Origin: Fibrobacterota bacterium
Lineage (GTDB): Bacteria > Fibrobacterota > Chitinivibrionia > Chitinivibrionales > Chitinispirillaceae
DNA: 64,000 nt
NCBI GenBank assembly: GCA_023459055.1
Contig: JAEWVR010000013.1
Location: forward strand, 1 to 64,000
Direction: 5' to 3'
Made by a program: the position numbers and the translations under genes. This document shows, piece after piece, positions 8,940 through 17,705 of this stretch (positions are counted from its first letter, which is position 1; every line of letters begins with the position of its first letter). The notes below the pieces were generated by a model, which searched no databases, was not told the DNA's origin, and saw only the letters and a program-made list of their open reading frames with translations.

Positions 8940-8969
8940 TATCAGGATGTACGCAATGACATCCTGATA
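8940..8969 (-). promoter_or_regulatory. stem-loop in the leader of flagellin copy 2
   Basis: ATCAGGATGT (8941-8950) pairs exactly with ACATCCTGAT (8959-8968), extended one pair outward, giving an 11-bp stem with an 8-nt loop. It ends about 18 nt before the chosen start codon. There is no T-run on the transcribed strand, so control of stability or translation is likelier than termination. Confidence 0.5.
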
Positions 8970-9042
8970 AAGAACAGGACTTTACACAGGAAATGATACA
9001 GACAAACCGGTTGTCCGTATGTCAATTTCCGGAAAAGTTCTA

Positions 9043-9846
9043 TTAGTAGAGTTTCATTACTACCTGTCGGGACATATTTGCCTGAGAAAGCATCGACATG
9101 GCAGCCTGTTGACGGACATTCTGATCGAGCATCTTTGACATTTCTGATGCTTCGTCGATGTCGGTTATGAGGGATTTTACAGCTTCTTTGCTGTTAACAA
9201 TAGTTTTATTGAGGCTGATCTGATTTTCAATGGTATTATCATAACCCTTAGCAGTATTCATATAATTAAGTGCAGCTGTAGTTTCTAAACCTACTGCTGT
9301 TGCAGCAGCAGCCGCGGCTGTATCGTCCGATAATTCAAGTGTAGATATATTACCAGAAGTTACAAAGTTTCCAGCAACACTAAGATCTACTGCCAACGTT
9401 CCACCATTTGGATCCATTGCAACATCCTTATTATATGAACCATCCGCAATATCTACACCATCAACTTTTGCATTTTCAAGAGATGTAACAACAGTATCTC
9501 TTAGTGATTTGAATTCAGCAGCATACTCCGCCTTTTCCTGTGCATCTGCAGTAGCATATTTCGTAGCAAGGTCTCCCATTTTTGTAAGGTTTTCGTACAC
9601 CTTACTTCCGACATTAACAGCCGCTGATGTAACTGTTTTTGCAGCAGTCAATTTCTGTTCAACATCGTTATACCCACTGATCTGATTTTTGAGTGTGTTA
9701 GCGCGTGAGAAAGATATCAAATCTTCACCGGCATTCTGAAACTTTTTACCAGACGCAATTTTTGCAAGTGTGTCTGACAACTGGTTGTTACCCTGATTGT
9801 AAATGTTGGCAATCTGAGATGTTGCGACGTTAACTCCACCGATCAT
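9043..9846 (-). CDS. flagellin (copy 3 of 3, first in transcription)
   Basis: A 267-aa flagellin with the helices NQLSDTLAKIASGKKFQNA at the N-terminus and QQAAMSMLSQANMSRQVV at the C-terminus. The central part is alanine/threonine-rich (DDTAAAAAATAVG). The ATG at 9846 follows GGGAGG by 5 nt; the 22 extra upstream codons of the open frame lie in the conserved leader and are not credible. A sigma-28-type promoter lies about 130 nt upstream. The three genes are tandem on one strand with gaps of about 120-140 nt, suggesting duplication and possibly a filament of several subunits. Confidence 0.9.
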   Translation of the reverse strand: MIGGVNVATSQIANIYNQGNNQLSDTLAKIASGKKFQNAGEDLISFSRANTLKNQISGYNDVEQKLTAAKTVTSAAVNVGSKVYENLTKMGDLATKYATADAQEKAEYAAEFKSLRDTVVTSLENAKVDGVDIADGSYNKDVAMDPNGGTLAVDLSVAGNFVTSGNISTLELSDDTAAAAAATAVGLETTAALNYMNTAKGYDNTIENQISLNKTIVNSKEAVKSLITDIDEASEMSKMLDQNVRQQAAMSMLSQANMSRQVVMKLY

Positions 9847-9851
9847 ACGAT

Positions 9852-9905
9852 CCTCCCTTGTGTAATTTATGACATCCGTATCTTCGTTACCCCTCAGAGC
9901 TTCCC
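9852..9905 (-). promoter_or_regulatory. conserved flagellin mRNA leader (copy 3)
   Basis: Carries the same 14-mer TTACACAAGGGAGG (9852-9865) and 11-mer GGGAAGCTCTG (9895-9905) as the leader of flagellin copy 1. Here GTTACCC upstream and GGGTAAC downstream can pair around the 11-mer, placing it in a hairpin. Confidence 0.5.
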
Positions 9906-9977
9906 AATTCATCCGGGTAACTATCGATTTTCGTTTTTTCGGTTTGGTCTTTGTGCACGGTTCAAACCCTAATAATC

Positions 9978-10004
9978 ATATCGACAGATTTAGAAAAAAC
10001 TTTA
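9978..10004 (-). promoter_or_regulatory. sigma-28 (FliA)-type flagellin promoter
   Basis: The minus strand reads TAAA (10001-10004), exactly 15 nt, then GTCGATAT (9978-9985). The flagellar sigma-28 consensus is TAAA-N15-GCCGATAA, so the -35 and spacing are perfect and the -10 matches 6 of 8. Transcription would begin near 9970, about 125 nt before flagellin copy 3. No comparable site was found in front of copies 1 and 2. Confidence 0.72.
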
Positions 10005-10415
10005 GCAGTTTTTTGCATTATTTTTTGCTCTCCTTGGTTTGACTGTGTAACTCATTGTTTTTGTTGATTGATTTTGCGGTCCAAAATGTTTACACATTCG
10101 TTCATTCAGTGAAAGATACTACAGATCTGTTTTTTTTCTGACACCGTGGGAATTAAATATCTATCGAATGCATGACAACAAAAATATTCCGAATGACGAG
10201 TTTTGCAAGAAGGGATGCGGCTCTTTGGCAGCGGAATTATTTATGCTATTTAATAAAGTGGCAATTCGGTCTGACACTTATTATTCCGGTAACTAAATAT
10301 GATCCAAATGTGGCAAAACTTGTTGGGTTTCTTAACAAAAATGGTCTTTTGATGGATATCGTGGGAAATATTTAATTACCGGTCTAATAAATTAAAAATT
10401 TCTATCAGCAATTAA
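10005..10415. other. intergenic region upstream of the flagellins
   Basis: Apart from the flagellin promoter at its edge, this 411-nt stretch holds no supported gene. An open frame at 10172-10375 has no ribosome site and no family resemblance. It also contains the 3' end region of the glycosyltransferase at 10416, with no clear terminator. Confidence 0.35.
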
Positions 10416-11909
10416 TTAAATAATCTTACTTAAGCCGGTTTCAACCATAAAATTTCTAACCCTGGTGTAATCGATATTTGATATTATTCTACCTCTTGTT
10501 TGACTTTCGTAATGATATGAAACAGCATCTGTACAAGTATAGTTATATTTACCATCTAAAAGAGCTCTTAAATTCAATTCAACATCTTCAAAACATATTT
10601 CATAATTTTCGTTAAAACCACCGTATTTATAAAAAAGTTTTTTAGATATCATCATAAATGCGGCTGTATTCCCATATGTTTTAATAATGTCTTCAACTGT
10701 TAAGTCATTAAAATCCTGCCCAAGAGCAAGATGGGTTAACAATATGGTAGCTGAAGAAGTTCTATCCTGATTTTTGTATGCAATAATACCCAGATGCTGA
10801 AGCGAACCATCTTCGAAATGTAATCTGCAACCAATAGTACCAGCCTTTTCTATGTTATCTAAATAACATCTGACCATTATTGAAAGTGTATCATTTAGCA
10901 ATTTAATATCATTGTTACAAAACAAAACCAGTTCGGTATCATCATCTATATGGTTCTTAACAACATCATTGTTTATTTTTGCAAAATTATAATAATTATA
11001 TTCTATCAAGTGTATGTTGTTATATTTTTCAACATAAAATTCTCTCAACAATTCTTTAGTTTCCATTGTACTGCCGGTATCAGCAATAAATATCTTGTAA
11101 TTTCTGTATTTTGTTTTTTCAAGTATTGAATCTATGCAACCGCTTAACAACGCATACTTATCTTTGGTTGGTATTACAATCGCCAATTTTGGTTCGTTTT
11201 CTATGTGAATAGAAATATCTTTGCAGGGGATATTTATCTTGATCGATTTGGGTAAAAAGCTGTTGTATTTCCTTATGAATTCCATTCTGCCTGCTGGTAT
11301 TTGGTCTTCAAAATTTCTATCGGAAACATGTATGATATGTATATTTGTAAAGACACCAATTTTAACGCCATCCAGATGATTTTTAAAGGTAAATGATATA
11401 TCATGGTAATAATATTCCTTAAACGATTCATCAAACATTGTTTTTAATTTTGTTTTGTCAATAGCAAAAAAAACGCCGTATAATGCAATAACTTCCTTAA
11501 TACTGTTTCCTATAACATTTGGACAATTTAAATCCATCATTTTATTTGTATTCGGGTCACGACGCGTTAATCGTCCATACAATTTTTTACTGTTTGACAA
11601 CCAATTACCACTTTGGTCTAATTGAGTTACACCCAGAACACCCAAAATACCATAATCAGGATTCATGTTGAAATTTTCGAGTAATGTAACACCCCATGAT
11701 TCAGTATTTATTTCTATATCATCATGACAAAACACAACAAAATTGTATTTACTTTCATTCAATCCCTTGTTATAAACCTCAGTTAATGAATACTCACCAT
11801 TATTTTCATATTGCAAAACCTCAATATTTTTACCAAGGCCACTAGTTGTAATAAGATGCTCTTTGAAACCCGTTTTAGAATCTCTTGAAGAAATGATGAC
11901 ACTTATCAC
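10416..11909 (-). CDS. tandem-domain family 2 glycosyltransferase
   Basis: A 497-aa protein with two GT-A (GT2-like) units. The first (residues 1-230) starts VISVIISSRDS-like and has the metal-binding CHDDIEI. The second (about 240-497) has LAIVIPTKDKY, the ADTGST loop, CNNDIKL as its DxD-like motif, and GGFNENYEICFEDVELNLR, the acceptor-side ED motif of GT2 enzymes. No membrane segment is visible, so it is cytoplasmic. It probably elongates a surface glycan or glycosylates flagellin, given its neighbours. Base composition is more A/T-rich than the flagellin genes. Confidence 0.85.
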   Translation of the reverse strand: MISVIISSRDSKTGFKEHLITTSGLGKNIEVLQYENNGEYSLTEVYNKGLNESKYNFVVFCHDDIEINTESWGVTLLENFNMNPDYGILGVLGVTQLDQSGNWLSNSKKLYGRLTRRDPNTNKMMDLNCPNVIGNSIKEVIALYGVFFAIDKTKLKTMFDESFKEYYYHDISFTFKNHLDGVKIGVFTNIHIIHVSDRNFEDQIPAGRMEFIRKYNSFLPKSIKINIPCKDISIHIENEPKLAIVIPTKDKYALLSGCIDSILEKTKYRNYKIFIADTGSTMETKELLREFYVEKYNNIHLIEYNYYNFAKINNDVVKNHIDDDTELVLFCNNDIKLLNDTLSIMVRCYLDNIEKAGTIGCRLHFEDGSLQHLGIIAYKNQDRTSSATILLTHLALGQDFNDLTVEDIIKTYGNTAAFMMISKKLFYKYGGFNENYEICFEDVELNLRALLDGKYNYTCTDAVSYHYESQTRGRIISNIDYTRVRNFMVETGLSKII

Positions 11910-12049
11910 AATTGTTTCCTTTCCAAGTTAAATCTTTAACAATGCACTCAGAACACCATTTTTTCTGATATGAGGAAACCATTCTGAGAGAGCTGAGAGA
12001 CACAGTTGAAGTGGTATTTCTGTAAAGGTGTATCTAGTGCAAAACATCC

Positions 12050-13084
12050 TTATGTCAATTTTGTCATTAACCCATTCATTAACAAATCTACTTTCCGGAA
12101 TTCTCTTATATATGGCAGTTTATCAATGTTATTCCGATATAACAAAAGCGCCTCGGACTCTTTGCCCTCATGCACCAGCTCTAAAACAGCACTAATCATC
12201 AATGACATATATTTTGTCAGAAAATTGGCATGAACTGAAACATCATCTGTAGTCTCAATTGCATCAATCATGAAGGAGAATGCTTTTTTAATATCATTTT
12301 TATTGATATATATATCTATAAGATTGTTATACATGCCGACAGATGTGACTTTAAGCTGTGGTGAGTAACGATATGCGAGACTTTGATCAATTATTTTTAT
12401 AGCCCGGATGGACTGCTCCACCCTGAATTCCAGTGGTTTGTTTACCCAGGTTCCAGTGTCAGTAACGCGATAGACCGCCATTACTTCATCAATATATCCG
12501 AGTAGTCCTTTTTCAGCATGAAGTATATGCAGCGGCCAGTCACCCATTGGTGTTGTCAGAATCCAATCGGGTAGAACCGGGAGATTTTTTCTTCTGTATA
12601 GTACCGAGCATGTCTGAATAAAATTACCATTTAGCAAATTTTTCAACGAGTATCTCGGATTCATTGTACCGGCAGCATGCCAGAGTTGCGGTGCAATATC
12701 TTTGTTTTGATTGGAAACGATAACATTATGAAAAGCTATTGCACAATCGCTATTTTTCTCCATAAAATCAACTTGTTTTTTAAGTTTCAGAGGGTCAGTC
12801 CAGTAATCATCACCTTCCAGTAACGCCAGATAATCTCCATCAGCGCTATTATAAACCGATTTAAAATTTCCAGCTCCAAGGTTTTTCTGATTAAAAATGG
12901 CTTTTATTCTGGATGGGAATCGTTGTGCATAGGATGAAACAATCTCACGTGTATTATCTGTTGAACAATCCTCACCAACGATCAATTCGACCTGAAAATC
13001 CGTTTGCTGAGCCAGAACGCTTTCGATTGCCTCTGCAATATACGGAGCGTGATTATAGGTAATCATTAGTACACAGACTTTCAT
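12050..13084 (-). CDS. family 2 glycosyltransferase
   Basis: A 344-aa protein with a canonical N-terminal GT2 domain: MITYNHAPYIAEAIESVL (7-24), VGEDCSTDNTREIV for the nucleotide loop, and LLEGDDYW containing the DxD. The C-terminal 110 residues are helical and may bind acceptor. It ends 140 nt before the tandem glycosyltransferase and starts 22 nt after the DegT-family gene, so these are probably one transcript. Donor and acceptor sugars cannot be read from sequence. Confidence 0.88.
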   Translation of the reverse strand: MKVCVLMITYNHAPYIAEAIESVLAQQTDFQVELIVGEDCSTDNTREIVSSYAQRFPSRIKAIFNQKNLGAGNFKSVYNSADGDYLALLEGDDYWTDPLKLKKQVDFMEKNSDCAIAFHNVIVSNQNKDIAPQLWHAAGTMNPRYSLKNLLNGNFIQTCSVLYRRKNLPVLPDWILTTPMGDWPLHILHAEKGLLGYIDEVMAVYRVTDTGTWVNKPLEFRVEQSIRAIKIIDQSLAYRYSPQLKVTSVGMYNNLIDIYINKNDIKKAFSFMIDAIETTDDVSVHANFLTKYMSLMISAVLELVHEGKESEALLLYRNNIDKLPYIREFRKVDLLMNGLMTKLT

Positions 13085-13106
13085 TATTTATCCAATCTTT
13101 TCTTTG

Positions 13107-14309
13107 TCAGTTTTGGTTATTCAATCGTTGTGAGATTTCCTCGCCTCTGGCAACAACAAACTTTACAATATCGCAAATTTCATCAATAGCCGCCTCGTCA
13201 ACTGCTGTTCCGTTTGGAAGACTCATAACACGATTGGCAGCACTTGTCGTTTGTGGTAAAAGAAGATGAGAATGCGGGAAAAGTGAGCGGTATGGTTCCA
13301 TTTTATGACAACCTGGAAAGAAATACCGTCTGGCGATAACATTTTCCTTATGTAAAATTTGAACTATCCTGTCGCGTGAAATTCGTGTGATCGACTCATC
13401 AATTTCAAGCACGATGTACTGATAATTCTGCTTCTCTCCATCATCATACGTCATGAAACGAATCCCATTTATCCCATGCAGATGATCACGATAGCGAAGG
13501 TAATTATTGTAATTAACCTTTATGAAATCATCCAGAGACTCAAGTCCCGTTATTCCCATAGCAGCACAGACTTCTGCCATTTTCCCATTCATTCCAATAT
13601 AGGTAACATTATCATAATCGGTGAATCCGAAGTTTTTCATGAGTCTTGTCTTTGTCGCGATTTCGTCATTATTAGTGACAACCGCACCACCTTCAAATGT
13701 ATTGAAAAATTTAGTCGCATGAAAACTGTAAATTTCCGCATCACCGAATCCACCGATCGCCTTTCCTTTATAGGAACAACCAAAAGCATGTGCGGCGTCA
13801 TAAAGAATCCGAAGATTATGTTTACGGGCAATTGCTTCAATCCGTTCAACTTCGCAGGCTCTTCCCCACAGATGAACACCGATAATTCCGGTTGTTCTTG
13901 GAGTAACCATCTTTTCGATCGCATCAGGATCAATATTATGAGTCAATGGATTTATATCACAGAAAACAGGTGTAATCTCCTGCCATTGTAATGCGTGCGC
14001 AGTTGCGATAAACGTAAAGGCTGGAACAATCACCTCTCCTTTAAGGTCTAGTGCACGAGTGACGATTTCTAACCCTACAGTGGCGTTGCACATTGCTATG
14101 CAGTGCTTTACACCAGCATATTCTGCAATTTTCTTCTCAAGTTCCTGAACGTAAGGCCCATTATTGGATAGCCACCTTCTGTCAAGAATGTCATTGAATC
14201 TTTCCATCAATTTTTCACGATCTCCTATATTTGGCTTTCCAACATAAAGTTTTTCGTCAAAGGATGGCACGCCACCAAATATTGCAAGTTCCTCGATTCT
14301 TTTTTTCAT
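13107..14309 (-). CDS. DegT/DnrJ/EryC1/StrS-family sugar aminotransferase
   Basis: A 400-aa PLP enzyme that transfers an amino group to (or dehydrates) an NDP-keto-sugar. The PLP lysine is in SFHATKFFNTFEGG and the PLP-ring aspartate in YDAAHAFG; VPAFTFIATAHA is the conserved substrate-side segment. I start at ATG 14309; a TTG two codons earlier is possible. It heads the transcript with the two glycosyltransferases. The presence of an aminosugar enzyme beside flagellin genes fits flagellin glycosylation or O-antigen, an inference. Confidence 0.92.
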   Translation of the reverse strand: MKKRIEELAIFGGVPSFDEKLYVGKPNIGDREKLMERFNDILDRRWLSNNGPYVQELEKKIAEYAGVKHCIAMCNATVGLEIVTRALDLKGEVIVPAFTFIATAHALQWQEITPVFCDINPLTHNIDPDAIEKMVTPRTTGIIGVHLWGRACEVERIEAIARKHNLRILYDAAHAFGCSYKGKAIGGFGDAEIYSFHATKFFNTFEGGAVVTNNDEIATKTRLMKNFGFTDYDNVTYIGMNGKMAEVCAAMGITGLESLDDFIKVNYNNYLRYRDHLHGINGIRFMTYDDGEKQNYQYIVLEIDESITRISRDRIVQILHKENVIARRYFFPGCHKMEPYRSLFPHSHLLLPQTTSAANRVMSLPNGTAVDEAAIDEICDIVKFVVARGEEISQRLNNQN

Positions 14310-14701
14310 TCTCAATTCTTTCTATCAATACCCATAATATCAATGTTTTAAGCCCTACATCCACACTAACTGCAGTCATTAGTTTAAAGGTTTTAATTGA
14401 TATAGCAACCGTCTCTTTTCCCTTCAAAAGCCAATTGTTTGATTCCGTTTCAGACACACATGTACGTTATTAGCATAAATGTCTAAAGAGATTTTAACAT
14501 TTAACCAGTAATTATGAAAGTAATTTTTTGCATGCTACTGAGATAATATCTGTAATTTTAAAGATTTACAGGTATTACTGAAGATTCATTTTGCTTTTTC
14601 ACATCGCAGAAAGATACTTAAACAAAGATCGGGATAAACTTGTTCATAGCTGTATTTTATCCTCACTCAAGGACTGCTTTCTAAATCAATTCATAGTTGT
14701 T
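14310..14701. other. A/T-rich gap, no gene seen
   Basis: This 392-nt stretch separates the DegT-family gene from the decayed wbqC-like copy. I found no homology to neighbouring genes, no RNA gene and no clear promoter. It may be further decayed sequence. Confidence 0.35.
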
Positions 14702-15372
14702 TTACGTGTTTTTTTTCGATTCAATCTGATTAAACATCAGTACATCAACTATTGACAACCAAGGAACAAATTCATTATTGAACAGAGCATAATTCACGGG
14801 TAGTGATTTAATAAATTTCAAAACCATGTTACATTCATTGAATACCGTTTGAGAGTAAAGCTCCTGACTGCCAATTGCATTTATTTAGGTATCAGCACCC
14901 TTATATTTACATATTGCAATAACCTTATCCTGACCTTTCAACGCATGCTTAATCTTTACATTAGAAGAATCAATAATTTCAGTTTTAATTTCTGATACGG
15001 TGTAGATTTTCTTTACAGAAAGATATATATAATCAAACAGGTTTGCATTTTAACAGAGTACTATTTTTCCAATGAGCGAAAAAGCATTGTCAAATAGTGG
15101 GGCTTTTCTGCAAGAGTTGTAAAAGTAATTCAACAATTATGTTTTATTAAAATCTACAGCCAACGCCCTTTTCTTTACATCAAGAATATCGGAATCATTC
15201 TTTATGGAATGGCAACTTCTGCATCTTCTCCACTTTGTAAGGACCAGCTTCTATTGATCCAGCCTTTTTAGTACACTTGACATTATCGCAAACAACAAAC
15301 CTGTCCACAAATTTATAAGTTGAAGCATTCTATATATGGTATATATTATGGTTTCATAATGGCAAGTTTCAT
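14702..15372 (-). pseudogene. decayed second copy of the wbqC-like gene
   Basis: Reading the minus strand from ATG 15372 gives MKLAIMKP then a stop, against MKIGIMQPYLFPYLG in the intact gene at 19917-20603. Homology continues end to end: FVDRFVVCDNVKC (intact VDKYVFYDDVNYI), YNSCRKAPLFDNAFSLI (QQSYCKAAFFKSVFPLI), ALKGQDKVIAICK (TLKGQEKVIHICK), INAIGSQELYS (YNAIGGQELYS) and LSIVDVLMFN (LSIIDVLMFN). There are at least five in-frame stops, and 671 nt against 687 implies a net frameshift. The order MTase-wbqC' here mirrors the intact cassette, so a block duplication is possible. Confidence 0.9.
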
Positions 15373-15398
15373 ACTGTTTTCATCAGACAATTTAATGA

Positions 15399-16166
15399 TT
15401 ACGCCTGTTTTGTTACAATGTAGAGCACAGATCTTTTGTGTATCCCATGCATCTTAAATATCTCTGCCCCAAAAACAGATATGTCAAACTGATGAATTTC
15501 AAATCCGGCATCCTTAACTTTACCGATAAAATCCGATTTCGCATAAACTCTCAAATGATCATCCTGTCCGAAATGTTTCCATCGTTCTTCAGGTGAAACA
15601 ATTGAAGGGTCTTCATAGGTTGACTGTAACGTAAGAATTATAGGAACCATCAGAATTCCACATTTTCCAGGTTTTAATATCCTGTAAAGTTCAGCTATTG
15701 CCTTTCTGTCATCTGATACATGTTCCAGCACATGCGAACAGAGGAAAAAATCCACCGATTCCGTATCATAAATGTTCATATCCATGATATCGACGCGATC
15801 ATCGACATTTTGGGCAAATAAATCAGCACTTCTGTAATCGAGAAATGGGAATTTCTTTAAGTAGCGTTGCAATTGGGGTGCAGGTGCAAAATCGATGAAA
15901 CGGTGCTTTGTGTTTTTGTCCAGCTTGTTCAGGAATTGTTCCAGAAACAAAGCGTAAAGCCTGTCTCTGTCAGATGCACTACAACGCGGACAATAATAGT
16001 TGACAATATTAAATGTCTCAGCCTGAAAAAAAGGGTGTATATATCCGCAATCATTCAACAAAGCAATACTTTCCCATCCGATTGGCATAAAACCTGGAAC
16101 CATTTGTTGACACACTGGACAAAAGAAACCTGGTTGTGTGTCTGTTTGATTAATACGCAAACTCAT
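15399..16166 (-). CDS. SAM-dependent methyltransferase with N-terminal zinc-ribbon-like cysteines
   Basis: A 255-aa class I methyltransferase of the type 11 (UbiE-like) kind. The N-terminus has FCPVC (15-19) and YYCPRC (58-63), two CxxC pairs that could hold zinc. RFIDFAPAPQLQRYL replaces the usual glycine-rich SAM loop. FFLCSHVLEHVSDDRKA and ELYRILKPGKCGILMVP are typical motifs IV and VI. GAAAGGAG lies 5 nt before the ATG. This architecture is common in capsule and O-antigen loci; the substrate is unknown. Confidence 0.85.
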   Translation of the reverse strand: MSLRINQTDTQPGFFCPVCQQMVPGFMPIGWESIALLNDCGYIHPFFQAETFNIVNYYCPRCSASDRDRLYALFLEQFLNKLDKNTKHRFIDFAPAPQLQRYLKKFPFLDYRSADLFAQNVDDRVDIMDMNIYDTESVDFFLCSHVLEHVSDDRKAIAELYRILKPGKCGILMVPIILTLQSTYEDPSIVSPEERWKHFGQDDHLRVYAKSDFIGKVKDAGFEIHQFDISVFGAEIFKMHGIHKRSVLYIVTKQA

Positions 16167-16196
16167 ATTCTCCTTTCAGGAACTACGGCTGAATGC

Positions 16197-16469
16197 CTAC
16201 TGACAAACTAACCTATCCGTATTAACATTTTGAAAAGCCCTATGTAGCTCCCATTTTTTATATGCTGTCTTACAATGCATACCGTCATTTGCAATGCAAG
16301 CCTTCTCATAAAGTGTTATCGCCCGTTTGTTTAACGCAAAGTACTGTAACTGCTTACAGTTCAAGTTAAGACTCAAGAAAATTACAAATGCGATACCCTG
16401 CCTTCTTTCGCGTTCTAATAATTTCCAAAGCAGTGAATTTATAATTGTGTTTTTTATTTAACGTTTCAT
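16197..16469 (-). pseudogene. short broken ORF, possible flippase N-terminus remnant
   Basis: From ATG 16469 the frame reads MKR, a TAA at codon 4, then IKNTIINSLLWKLLERERRQ onward without further stops to TAG 16197-16199 (91 codons with stops). The first 35 residues resemble the start of Wzx-type polysaccharide flippases (x-LLWKxLERxxxQGIxFVIxxxL). The rest (RAITLYEKACIANDGMHCK and onward) looks like something else, perhaps a TPR fragment. It lies 30 nt upstream of the methyltransferase gene. Best read as a mosaic relic; the flippase link is tentative. Confidence 0.4.
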
Positions 16470-16597
16470 ACTAATACTATAAAACATGCCTGATAATAAG
16501 TGAACATGTGTGTTTTTATAATTGCCCAGAATTTTATGTTACAAACTGCGAAACCGATTACGTTAAAAGCAGCAATATATCTACAACATTAAACTAT

Positions 16598-17674
16598 TTA
16601 CAAAGTAGCATAAAGTACAGTTTCCCAAGAAATGAATTGATGATGTCTTAAGTATAGTCGATATTCAGGAACAAGATTTTTAATGTATTGGGGAATAGTG
16701 ATTAAATCTTCCGGCTTATGGTATACACAAATTGCTAATTTTGGTTTTTCTCTTTTAATAGTATTTGCACAACCTCTTAAAGCCGCCAATTCTGAACCCT
16801 CAATATCCATTTTTATAAAAGTTACATTGTTTAAACCAACAACATTATCGATTGAATCCACCTCAATAGCCACAGACCCTTCATTTTGAACTTGAGAAGT
16901 CATATTACCATCGGAAGAGAATAGCAACGTGGTTTTTCTATCCCAGCACCCTTTATTAACTAAGCAAACATTTTCTATTTTTTTATTCATTAGATAACTT
17001 TTTAAAGATTCAAAATTAACGTTATCTGGCTCGAAGGCATAGATTTTATTGTATTTTCCATTTACATTTTTATAAAATGCACGAATTGTATCTCCATCAT
17101 ATGCACCGCAATCAACAAAAACTTCACCATCTGTCAATTTGATGAGATCATTGAAGTATGGGTTGAATTGTGCCATTTCATATAAGCCATCAGGTAAACC
17201 GCATATTTTTGCATTAAGATACGCGATTAGAACATCTTTTGAACGTTGATCTTCAAGCAGATTCAAAGTTGTTTCAAATTCTTTTTGATTATTAATTACA
17301 TAATTGTAATCTAAAAATTCTAAACTATGTGGTGCATCAATAAAAATAAGATCATCTATTTCCTTGACAACAGCCATTTTTTGTCTTGCTTTACGGTAAT
17401 CAGCAAAACCAATAACCATATTAAAGTTAGTATATCGCTTGCAAATTGTCCCGATTTTATCAACTTTAATTCCGTCAACAAATAAATTATCTTGAAAATA
17501 TTCATCATCAACACAAAACGCATCAACTTTAACACCCTGCTTTATCAGTAATTTATTAACATCGATTGCATAGCTACCAGCACCATACATCACAAGTGGA
17601 AGAGATGATTGTTCTAATTTTCGAATTTTTTCGATTTTTTTGTTAGTTGAATTAACTACTTTGTCTATAAACAT
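16598..17674 (-). CDS. FkbM-family methyltransferase with N-terminal Rossmann-like domain
   Basis: A 358-aa protein. Residues 25-120 form a nucleotide-binding-like fold starting LPLVMYGAGSYAIDVNKLL. The FkbM domain (about 185-350) shows EVFVDCGAYDGDTIRAF (SAM loop), YAFEPDN, and VTFIKMDIEGSELAALRG, the hallmark of the family. FkbM enzymes O-methylate sugars and other small molecules. It is the last gene of the wbqC-like cassette, 31 nt after the ATP-grasp gene. The N-terminal extension occurs in many glycan-locus FkbM proteins. Confidence 0.88.
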   Translation of the reverse strand: MFIDKVVNSTNKKIEKIRKLEQSSLPLVMYGAGSYAIDVNKLLIKQGVKVDAFCVDDEYFQDNLFVDGIKVDKIGTICKRYTNFNMVIGFADYRKARQKMAVVKEIDDLIFIDAPHSLEFLDYNYVINNQKEFETTLNLLEDQRSKDVLIAYLNAKICGLPDGLYEMAQFNPYFNDLIKLTDGEVFVDCGAYDGDTIRAFYKNVNGKYNKIYAFEPDNVNFESLKSYLMNKKIENVCLVNKGCWDRKTTLLFSSDGNMTSQVQNEGSVAIEVDSIDNVVGLNNVTFIKMDIEGSELAALRGCANTIKREKPKLAICVYHKPEDLITIPQYIKNLVPEYRLYLRHHQFISWETVLYATL

Positions 17675-17705
17675 GTTTTACCTTTCTAAAGTACATTGAC
17701 AATTA

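Noticed and set aside
9957..9970. GGTTCAAACCC resembling a tRNA T-arm upstream of the flagellins
   Set aside because: No matching acceptor, D or anticodon arms; the bases belong to the flagellin leader just downstream of the sigma-28 site.
9895..9970. Possible cyclic-di-GMP (GEMM) riboswitch in the flagellin leader
   Set aside because: A GCACAAAG...CAAACC stretch recalls the GEMM start, but the tetraloop/receptor and the second stem cannot be found.
10172..10375. 67-codon open frame upstream of the flagellins
   Set aside because: No ribosome site, no family resemblance, and it lies in a typical intergenic composition.
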